Assembly (NCBI GenBank): GCA_937900695.1
Contig: CALCFD010000031.1
Location: 1 to 5,217 of the forward strand
DNA length: 5,217 nt
DNA from: an uncultured Eubacterium sp.
Lineage (GTDB): Bacteria > Bacillota > Clostridia > Peptostreptococcales > Anaerovoracaceae
Direction: 5' to 3'
Each line of letters starts with the position of its first letter. The first letter of the stretch is position 1. Positions 1 to 5,076 of this stretch are shown piece after piece. A program made the translations under genes and the position numbers. A model generated the notes under the pieces. The model had not been told where the DNA came from and ran no database searches. It was given only the letters and a program-made list of their open reading frames with translations.

Positions 1-58
1 CAATATCCTTTAAAGATCCTTGCTCATCATCAGCGAACATCTCGATAAATTGCGATTT
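1..58 (-). pseudogene. hsdS: Start of a further hsdS module (second-TRD half), partial, runs off the window
   Basis: Read on the minus strand from 58 to 2, an open frame encodes KSQFIEMFADDEQGSLKDI. Its first eight residues are the central conserved segment of the complete hsdS copy next door (KSQFIEMFGDS), and the following residues differ, as expected for the start of a different second TRD. It lies one frame away from the upstream hsdS, whose TAA stop (57-59) overlaps its first codon. No start codon or ribosome binding site precedes it. It therefore looks like a silent TRD cassette, used only after recombination joins it to a first-half hsdS sequence. What follows beyond base 1 is unknown, including whether it ends in a QSDKSKF-type segment. 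The hsdS assignment is firm because of the shared repeat; 'silent' is inferred. Confidence 0.75.
36..55 (-). repeat. 20-bp hsdS central-segment repeat, copy 1
   Basis: The plus-strand sequence AACATCTCGATAAATTGCGA is identical to 526-545. On the minus strand it codes for SQFIEMF at the start of the partial hsdS module. The inner 13 bp (CGATAAATTGCGA, 43-55) recur at 1117-1129, where no hsdS coding sequence is present, so the repeat is not only a consequence of protein conservation. Confidence 0.85.
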
Positions 59-71
59 ACCCGTAAAATTT
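43..71 (-). repeat. Composite direct repeat, copy 1 (putative recombination site at the hsdS 3' end)
   Basis: On the plus strand this copy reads CGATAAATTGCGAT, TTACCC, GTA, AAATTT. The copy at 1117-1149 reads CGATAAATTGCGAT, an extra TAGT, TTACCC, TAT, AAATTT. That is 26 of 29 aligned bases identical plus one 4-nt indel. The TTA in TTACCC is the stop codon of hsdS here and of the recombinase in the other copy. The shared sequence is seen directly. That it is a substrate of the neighbouring tyrosine recombinase is inferred from its position bounding the hsdS module. Confidence 0.7.
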
Positions 72-81
72 TGATTTATCG
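43..81. repeat. Long interrupted dyad at the junction of two hsdS modules
   Basis: The outer arms CGATAAAT (43-50) and ATTTATCG (74-81) are perfect inverted repeats. The inner arms TTTAC (56-60) and GTAAA (63-67) are too, with CC between them. Read inward, the two half-sites are CGATAAAT-TGCG-ATTTAC and CGATAAAT-CAAA-ATTTTAC, almost concentric at base 62. This suits binding by two recombinase protomers or folding of a single strand. It is not a terminator: no T-run follows on the minus strand. Confidence 0.6.
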
Positions 82-1064
82 CTCTGAACAACAAAGCTAG
101 CATAATTATTTTGCTTATTAACTGGTGGTATAACTACCTCAATTTTTTTTACATTAGGAATGGTTAATTGTTGTTGACTAGATCCATTACTTATTAATTC
201 TGCGTAATCTATCGCATACTTCAAAAAAACTGGATTCAATTCAGCTTTTGGTATAACAGTAATTAAACGCACCACAGGTGTAAAGTAGGGAGGTCTAATA
301 AATGTCGCACCAATAGTACCTCTTGCAGAGATTGTAACAGCGGTTTTATCAACTCTAAATTCCTTTGAGTAACACTGCAAACCTTCATTTTCAATTCCAT
401 TTGCGTAAATAGGATAACGATATTCATCAGTCATTACTTCAGATATATCTTTTGGCCTATCTCCACCAGCTATAACCTCTGCTACATCTGATATCTGTTT
501 TTTATGATATTTATTAGAATCTCCAAACATCTCGATAAATTGCGACTTAACGAGCTCATCGGTAGCTAAAATAAGCTTTTTATACTTATCTTTCATGTCA
601 TAAATAGCCCATAAAACCTCAGCCAATTTACGCTGTTCTTCTAAAGATGGCAACTCAAATTTCAATTCTTTTAAATCTCTCCAATTTATGGTTAGAGACA
701 ATGATCCAACAGAAATCTTAATCGCTGCATCTAAGAAATAATCTGATTTTATAAACATTGGGAAGAAATCTTTGTCGATTACATCTTCCTTTGGTCTTAG
801 CACCATACCATGTGCAGAGAATATTCCATCAAATGGAGCGATTGCTACTTTCTTCTGGTAAGCTCTTCTTTTTCCAAAAAGCACATCACCTTTTTTCATG
901 ATTAGCTTGTCGCCCTTAGGAGCAACATCAGCTCCATACCTTGTGACGTAAATGCTATCTGAATCCAAATGTTCCAAACCTAGATATGTGTACTTATCCT
1001 CATCAACAGGCTTCTTCTTTTCAGTACTATTAAACGCGATTTCATCGAACTTAAAAATCCCCAT
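57..1064 (-). CDS. hsdS: Type I restriction-modification specificity subunit, second allele, C-terminally shortened
   Basis: HsdS carries the two target recognition domains that choose the DNA sequence methylated by HsdM and cut by HsdR. The 335-aa product has the classic layout: TRD1 at about 5-137, a central conserved helical segment at about 138-182 (LPSLEEQRKLAEV through KSQFIEMFGD), TRD2 at about 185-312 with the typical GTIGATF and QQLTIPNVKKIEVVIPP stretches, then the beginning of the distal conserved segment (QSDKSKF, 327-333). Translation then stops after YG. The first hsdS of this locus continues from QSDKSKF for another 28 residues, so the distal helix is missing here. I chose the ATG at 1064 because AGGAGG (1078-1073) sits 8 nt upstream. 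A GTG at 1073 would overlap that site. The gene follows the recombinase stop by 70 nt on the same strand, and direct repeats bound it on both sides. It could be a storage copy, an expressed second specificity subunit, or both. Confidence 0.9.
   Translation of the reverse strand: MGIFKFDEIAFNSTEKKKPVDEDKYTYLGLEHLDSDSIYVTRYGADVAPKGDKLIMKKGDVLFGKRRAYQKKVAIAPFDGIFSAHGMVLRPKEDVIDKDFFPMFIKSDYFLDAAIKISVGSLSLTINWRDLKELKFELPSLEEQRKLAEVLWAIYDMKDKYKKLILATDELVKSQFIEMFGDSNKYHKKQISDVAEVIAGGDRPKDISEVMTDEYRYPIYANGIENEGLQCYSKEFRVDKTAVTISARGTIGATFIRPPYFTPVVRLITVIPKAELNPVFLKYAIDYAELISNGSSQQQLTIPNVKKIEVVIPPVNKQNNYASFVVQSDKSKFYG
66..86 (-). repeat. 21-bp hsdS distal-segment repeat, copy 1
   Basis: These 21 bases are identical to 5161-5181 in the same orientation, and the flanks differ on both sides. 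The minus strand codes for QSDKSKF at the end of TRD2 of the second hsdS. Only 10 bp (56-65) separate it from the SQFIEMF repeat of the next module, so the two conserved boundaries of a TRD2 cassette lie side by side here. Confidence 0.8.
526..545 (-). repeat. 20-bp hsdS central-segment repeat, copy 2 (between TRD1 and TRD2)
   Basis: This copy is identical to 36-55 and in the same orientation, 490 bp away. It codes for SQFIEMF in the central conserved segment of the second hsdS, exactly at the TRD1/TRD2 boundary. Crossing over between the two copies would remove TRD2 and join TRD1 in frame to the next module. Confidence 0.85.
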
Positions 1065-1072
1065 TATGCGCA

Positions 1073-1078
1073 CCTCCT
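1073..1078 (-). promoter_or_regulatory. Ribosome binding site of the second hsdS
   Basis: A perfect AGGAGG on the minus strand ends 8 nt before the ATG at 1064. It fixes the start codon and excludes the upstream GTG at 1073, which overlaps it. A strong site on a supposedly silent allele argues that this copy can be translated. Confidence 0.8.
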
Positions 1079-1083
1079 CATAT

Positions 1084-1103
1084 TGAAAATACGCATATTT
1101 TCA
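1084..1103. repeat. Perfect 8-bp inverted repeat between recombinase and second hsdS
   Basis: TGAAAATA (1084-1091) and TATTTTCA (1096-1103) are exact inverted repeats around the tetranucleotide CGCA. In the transcript this is an AU-rich hairpin 5 nt before the hsdS ribosome binding site. No U-run follows, so an intrinsic terminator is unlikely. It may be a protein binding site, an RNA element affecting hsdS translation, or an accessory element of the nearby putative recombination site at 1117. Confidence 0.55.
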
Positions 1104-1116
1104 GCGCTTCTATGCC

Positions 1117-1149
1117 CGATAAATTGCGATTAGTTTACCCTATAAATTT
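1117..1149 (-). repeat. Composite direct repeat, copy 2 (putative recombination site at the recombinase 3' end)
   Basis: This copy overlaps the last four codons and stop of the recombinase gene and the start of the gap before the second hsdS. It matches 43-71 in the same orientation, with a TAGT insertion at 1131-1134 and three substitutions at 1141-1143. A site next to the recombinase gene, repeated at the far end of the adjoining hsdS module, is what a primary attachment site would look like. The strand exchange position cannot be told from sequence alone. Confidence 0.65.
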
Positions 1150-2103
1150 CCTATGTGACTGCTTCACGTTATTTTGATTAACCATTGCATACTGCAATGT
1201 CGTATCAATACTCTGATGTCCTAAAAGCTGTTGCACTTGTTCTATTGGCATTCCTTTATCAATAGCAGTAGTTGCCAATGTTCTACGGAATTTATGTGGA
1301 TGCACCTTATGCAAGTTCAGTTTTTCTCCTAGATTTCGAAGCCTTATCTCAACACCGCTAATAAGCAAACGATTGTAAGGTTTCTGTAGTGATACGAATA
1401 ATGCTTCATTAGAATCCTCTCTGCTATTCAAATACTTTTTTAGATGTAACTTGGTTCTTGCATCGAAGTATACTCTTCTCTGCTTATTACCTTTTCCTAG
1501 AACAACACATTCCCTATTTTCAAAGTCAATATCATCACGGTTAAGCTTCACAAGCTCTCCAACTCTCATTCCAGTAGATGCAAGAAGATCGATCATAGCC
1601 AGATCTCGCAACCCATCACATTCGTCTCTCATTATTTCTAAAGCCTCGTCTGTATAAGTCTCCTTTACAGTTTTACAGGTCTTAACCTTATGAATCCTTC
1701 TAACCGGGCTCTTGACAATATAATCCTCATCTTCAAGCCAAGCAAAGAAACTGGACAGAATTCTTCGTATATTATCCACTGTAACTTTACTGATATTGTT
1801 TTCTTCCTGATATCCATCTAAAAACATTCTCAAATCATCAGTTGTTATTTTCACTACATCTTTATCTATCTTTTCCACAGCATTTCGAATAGTTGATTCG
1901 TAATAATGCACTGTTTTATTAGAACATCCTTCTACTCTTTTTGCTGCAAGAAATAGCTGTACCAAATCAACAGCTTTACTATCAGATTTTTCTTCAGAAG
2001 AAGAAAGACAATCACATAAAACCGCATGCAACTGTCTCATCTGCTCTTCTCCCAAATAGGCTTGCATTTTTTGTTTTATCTTGTTTATTAGTTCATTTGT
2101 CAT
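1135..2103 (-). CDS. Tyrosine recombinase (Xer/integrase family), probable hsdS shuffling recombinase
   Basis: The 322-aa product is of the usual size for a stand-alone Xer-like enzyme. Residues about 45-140 form the N-terminal core-binding (SAM-like) domain. The catalytic domain follows with every expected residue: Arg180 in STGMRVGEL, Lys204 in LGKGNK, His270 and Arg273 in HPHKFRRT, His296 in LLGHQS and the nucleophile Tyr305 in TTLQYAMV. Such enzymes cut and rejoin DNA at paired sites through a phosphotyrosine intermediate. Lying between hsdR and a second hsdS, it most likely recombines hsdS sequences, as CreX/PsrA-type recombinases do in other type I loci. I prefer the ATG at 2103, preceded by GAGGAG at 9 nt, over a GTG at 2139 that lacks a ribosome binding site and would add 12 residues. 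The last codons, encoding KFIG-stop, lie inside a putative recombination site. A general phage or element integrase is less likely because no other mobile genes are present. Confidence 0.9.
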   Translation of the reverse strand: MTNELINKIKQKMQAYLGEEQMRQLHAVLCDCLSSSEEKSDSKAVDLVQLFLAAKRVEGCSNKTVHYYESTIRNAVEKIDKDVVKITTDDLRMFLDGYQEENNISKVTVDNIRRILSSFFAWLEDEDYIVKSPVRRIHKVKTCKTVKETYTDEALEIMRDECDGLRDLAMIDLLASTGMRVGELVKLNRDDIDFENRECVVLGKGNKQRRVYFDARTKLHLKKYLNSREDSNEALFVSLQKPYNRLLISGVEIRLRNLGEKLNLHKVHPHKFRRTLATTAIDKGMPIEQVQQLLGHQSIDTTLQYAMVNQNNVKQSHRKFIG

Positions 2104-2120
2104 ATCGGTAATCTCCTCAT
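2100..2120 (-). CDS. Possible 6-codon leader ORF coupled to the recombinase
   Basis: An ATG at 2120 opens the reading frame MRRLPI and ends in a TGA that overlaps the recombinase ATG as ATGA, the classic arrangement for translational coupling. A GGGGGAGG run (2137-2130) lies 9 nt upstream of this ATG. The second and third codons are AGG and AGA. The frame also lies across the hairpin that holds the recombinase ribosome binding site, so ribosomes on it would open that hairpin. So short a frame can occur by chance, hence the low confidence. Confidence 0.25.
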   Translation of the reverse strand: MRRLPI

Positions 2121-2126
2121 TACCGA
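2105..2126 (-). promoter_or_regulatory. Hairpin presenting the recombinase ribosome binding site in its loop
   Basis: On the minus strand TCGGTAAT (2126-2119) pairs perfectly with ATTACCGA (2112-2105), and the 6-nt loop is exactly GAGGAG, the ribosome binding site of the recombinase ATG at 2103. The 8-bp stem ends one base from the start codon. This is a plausible translational control element for a recombinase that should act rarely; a DNA operator dyad is the alternative. Structure is seen directly, function is inferred. Confidence 0.6.
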
Positions 2127-2157
2127 CATCCTCCCCCACTAATATGAAATGCAGATA

Positions 2158-5073
2158 TTAATAATACTGTTCAATATAGCTGTAAGCCTTATCAAACACA
2201 TCTTTATCCTTTATTTTATATTTAATCCAAACAACACTTCTAAGAGCCTTCTTAACTTCATTCTTTCCAGTTGTTGTTTTCTGCCATCCATCAAATCTAA
2301 CGATTTTTACGATATCATCTATGTCTGAAACTATTCTTTCTACAATGACAGGCGTCTTATCGTTACGAAGTCCGTTAAATAACTCTGTAAGAGCAGCTTT
2401 TCCTCTGTCGATTTCTTCTTCAGGTACAACTTCTTTTGCTGCACGTACTGCTTCTTTAGCAAGCTCTAACAGCAATTTTAGGAACTCAATGCTAGTTACT
2501 AACCCTTGCTCGTGCTTTTCTCTGAGTTCTTCCAATTTTTCACCAAGCTTCTGGAACTTAGGATCATGGCTATGCTTTTGAATTTTTGCAACAAGGTCGA
2601 TTTCAACCTTCATAGTAGTTTTCTTGATATCCTTTTGCTTCTCGATAAACTCATCGATTAACGCAGCATCCAGTGTAAGAATATCAACATCATCATGAAC
2701 CTCTCCAACTTCAATATGCTGATGAACAAGTTCAAGTGTTTTTGCTCCAAGAGCCGCCCATACAAGCTGACCTCTATTATCAGTTGGTTTCACTGATTCG
2801 TATACCTTACTAAGCCATACATAATCGTATTTAAATGGTTCAAGGAACGGATCTGGTGATAGTGCGTTCCATGCACGATTTAAAACTCTATAATCCGCTG
2901 CAAACTCATCTTTGATTTTGTTATTTGGCAGGCATTCCTGTGCGGCCAATAATCCTTCCCAGCCTTCTACAGTTCTGTCTACTCCCATAAAATAGCTGAG
3001 ACATTTCCTCATAATTGCAGGAACCTGTTTCTTAACTTCTTCAATATTTGTAACGACTTTTTTCATGCCCGCTTCATCAAAGTTCAAAGCCTTAGCGACA
3101 TTATCAAAAATTCCTATATAATCGACAATCAAACCATTAGTTTTGCCTTCATCGTAAGTACGATTAACTCTACAGATAGCCTGAAGCAAGTTATGATCCT
3201 TCATAGGTTTATCTAAATACATTACCTGTAAAATTGGAGCATCAAATCCGGTCAAAAGCTTGTTAGTTACGATTACAAACTTTAATGGATTACTTGGTTC
3301 TCTAAACTGATCAAGTACCTTCGCTTCTTCATCACGGCTTCTCTTATATTGTTTGTAACGTCCAGCTTTATCATCGCCTGTAGTCATGACAATTGTGGAT
3401 GCTTCTGGTGGAACTAACTTATCTAATTCTTCCTTATACATCAAACAACATTCACGATCATAAACAACAATCTGAGCTTTATATCCGTTTGGCTCAATCT
3501 TTGTTTTATAATGGTTAACAATATGTTCTACAACCTTTTTGATACGCTTACGGTCATACATGATGGCTTTCATCGTAACATTTTTCGAAAGTTCACCTTT
3601 ATCCTCGTCAGATAAACCATCTGTCATTTCATCAAATGCCTGATCAAGCTTTTCTTTATCAACATGTAAATCAATCGGAACTGGTTCAAAGTTAAGTGGT
3701 AGTGTGGCATTATCTCTGATGGAATCTGAGAATGAATACTTACTCATGTAACCACTCTTATCTTCAATAGCACCGAATGTTTTAAATGTATTCTTATCGA
3801 GTCTATTAATTGGAGTACCAGTTAAACCAAAGAAGAATGCATTAGGTAAAGCTAGACGCATCTTTTCACCGTAGTCACCTTCTTGTGTTCTATGCGCCTC
3901 ATCGACCATAAGAATGATGTTATCTCTCATGTTAAGAGCCTTTTCAACATCACCAAATCGATAAATTGTGGTAATCGCAATCTTACGCATATCCTGTTCA
4001 AAGAAGTTCATCAAATCTTCTTTAGTTGATAAAGACTGTAAATTGGGAATATCAGAAGCGTTGAAATCACCTGTGATTTGAGTTTCCAAGTCGATACGGT
4101 CATCGACAATAACTACTGTAGGATTTTGAAGTTCAGGCATCATTCTGAGCTTCTGTGCTGCAAACACCATAAGTAATGATTTACCTGAACCCTGGAAATG
4201 CCAAATCAATCCTTGTTTTGGATATCCAGCTTTAACACGATCAATCATCAAATTGGCTGCTTCATACTGCTGATATCTACAAATAACTTTAATCTTACGA
4301 TGTTTCTTATCTGTAGAGAATACTGTGAAGAACTGCATGATATCCATTACTTTTTCAGGAGTGATCATATCAGCAATACTAATCTTTACATCAGCAAGGC
4401 TACCTTCTGCTTTATGGTCAGGAGTATGCCAAGGTCCCCATTTTGTAAGTGGCATATTTACAGAACCATACCTGTAGCACTTTCCTTCTGATGCAAAATT
4501 AAACACATTAGACACAAACATCTCTGGCACCGATTTTTCATAGTCAGAAATATCCTGTGCACCATCAAGCCACGATATTGCATTTCTTACCGGTGTTTTA
4601 AGTTCACCAATAGCAACTGGTAAACCATTGATAAGAAGCACTATGTCAAAACGTTTACCATTCTCAACAGTTGGATATACCCACTGATTTGTAACAACAT
4701 ATTCGTTTTTATCAAGTTCCTCTTTTTTAAGAGTCCCAAATAGCTTTATTGGTGTTGGTTTTCCGTCTTTTCCAAACGGATACGAGTTTTCTTCAAATAC
4801 TTTCTTCTTGAAAGCTTCATTTTGAGCAACTAAATTATCTGCTGGAAAAGGCTGCAACATGGCACGAAGTTTATAAATAACTTCATCCGCTCTAGATGGT
4901 TCCTCTTCAATTTCAGGATTAAGTCTTATTAAGGCGTTCTTTACCATCGACTCTACCATCACATCAGAAAGTTCTCTATCAAGCTGTTCTGCCGGGATAT
5001 ATTTCCAACCATTCTTCTTGAGCGTCTCTATAAAAAGTTGCTCAACAGTATTATCTTCATTAAACTGTGACAT
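2158..5073 (-). CDS. hsdR: Type I restriction enzyme R subunit (endonuclease and ATP-dependent DNA translocase)
   Basis: HsdR joins HsdM and HsdS to form the restriction complex, which pulls in unmethylated DNA using ATP and cuts it at a distance from the recognition site. The 971-aa protein is complete. The N-terminal PD-(D/E)xK nuclease has Asp143 in RFDIVL, then Glu157 and Lys159 in GELK, followed by Gln173 and Tyr178. The superfamily 2 motor has Walker A at 294-299 (QGSGKS), DEAH at 391-394, TGTP at 418-421, LLTGFDAP at 606-613 and the motif VI stretch QAICRVNR at 631-638. A charged, helical C-terminal region (about 810-900) probably contacts the methylase core. AAGGAG (5085-5080), inside the end of the preceding hsdS, lies 6 nt before the ATG, and only 3 nt separate the hsdS stop from that ATG, so translation is probably coupled. 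No frameshift or missing key residue is seen. Confidence 0.97.
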   Translation of the reverse strand: MSQFNEDNTVEQLFIETLKKNGWKYIPAEQLDRELSDVMVESMVKNALIRLNPEIEEEPSRADEVIYKLRAMLQPFPADNLVAQNEAFKKKVFEENSYPFGKDGKPTPIKLFGTLKKEELDKNEYVVTNQWVYPTVENGKRFDIVLLINGLPVAIGELKTPVRNAISWLDGAQDISDYEKSVPEMFVSNVFNFASEGKCYRYGSVNMPLTKWGPWHTPDHKAEGSLADVKISIADMITPEKVMDIMQFFTVFSTDKKHRKIKVICRYQQYEAANLMIDRVKAGYPKQGLIWHFQGSGKSLLMVFAAQKLRMMPELQNPTVVIVDDRIDLETQITGDFNASDIPNLQSLSTKEDLMNFFEQDMRKIAITTIYRFGDVEKALNMRDNIILMVDEAHRTQEGDYGEKMRLALPNAFFFGLTGTPINRLDKNTFKTFGAIEDKSGYMSKYSFSDSIRDNATLPLNFEPVPIDLHVDKEKLDQAFDEMTDGLSDEDKGELSKNVTMKAIMYDRKRIKKVVEHIVNHYKTKIEPNGYKAQIVVYDRECCLMYKEELDKLVPPEASTIVMTTGDDKAGRYKQYKRSRDEEAKVLDQFREPSNPLKFVIVTNKLLTGFDAPILQVMYLDKPMKDHNLLQAICRVNRTYDEGKTNGLIVDYIGIFDNVAKALNFDEAGMKKVVTNIEEVKKQVPAIMRKCLSYFMGVDRTVEGWEGLLAAQECLPNNKIKDEFAADYRVLNRAWNALSPDPFLEPFKYDYVWLSKVYESVKPTDNRGQLVWAALGAKTLELVHQHIEVGEVHDDVDILTLDAALIDEFIEKQKDIKKTTMKVEIDLVAKIQKHSHDPKFQKLGEKLEELREKHEQGLVTSIEFLKLLLELAKEAVRAAKEVVPEEEIDRGKAALTELFNGLRNDKTPVIVERIVSDIDDIVKIVRFDGWQKTTTGKNEVKKALRSVVWIKYKIKDKDVFDKAYSYIEQYY

Positions 5074-5076
5074 AGT

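Noticed and set aside
43..81. Intrinsic terminator after the second hsdS
   Set aside because: The dyad lacks a GC-rich stem and a U-run, and coding sequence of the next hsdS module continues through it.
1065..1073. GTG at 1073 as the start of the second hsdS
   Set aside because: It overlaps the AGGAGG; the ATG at 1064 has correct spacing.
1084..1103. Intrinsic terminator after the recombinase
   Set aside because: The stem is AU-rich and no U-run follows in the direction of transcription.
1451..1657. Plus-strand open frame of 68 codons opposite the recombinase
   Set aside because: Lies wholly inside the well-supported recombinase gene, has no ribosome binding site or recognisable domain; a shadow frame.
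1135..2103. Phage or conjugative-element integrase unrelated to the R-M genes
   Set aside because: No excisionase, relaxase, phage gene or tRNA attachment site is present, and the site-like repeats lie in hsdS genes, which ties the enzyme to hsdS.
2104..2139. GTG at 2139 as the recombinase start, adding 12 residues
   Set aside because: No ribosome binding site precedes it, while the ATG at 2103 has GAGGAG at 9 nt. A longer form cannot be fully excluded.
2321..2581. Plus-strand open frame of 86 codons opposite hsdR
   Set aside because: Serine-rich low-complexity translation antisense to the conserved C-terminal region of hsdR; a shadow frame.
3959..3968. CGATAAATTG, a 10-bp match to the core of the hsdS repeats, inside hsdR
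   Set aside because: The match breaks off after 10 bp, the flanks are unrelated, and the bases are explained by the hsdR codons for TIYRFG; probably chance.
4198..4491. Plus-strand open frame of 97 codons opposite hsdR
   Set aside because: Antisense to the intact hsdR motor region with no start signal of its own; a shadow frame.
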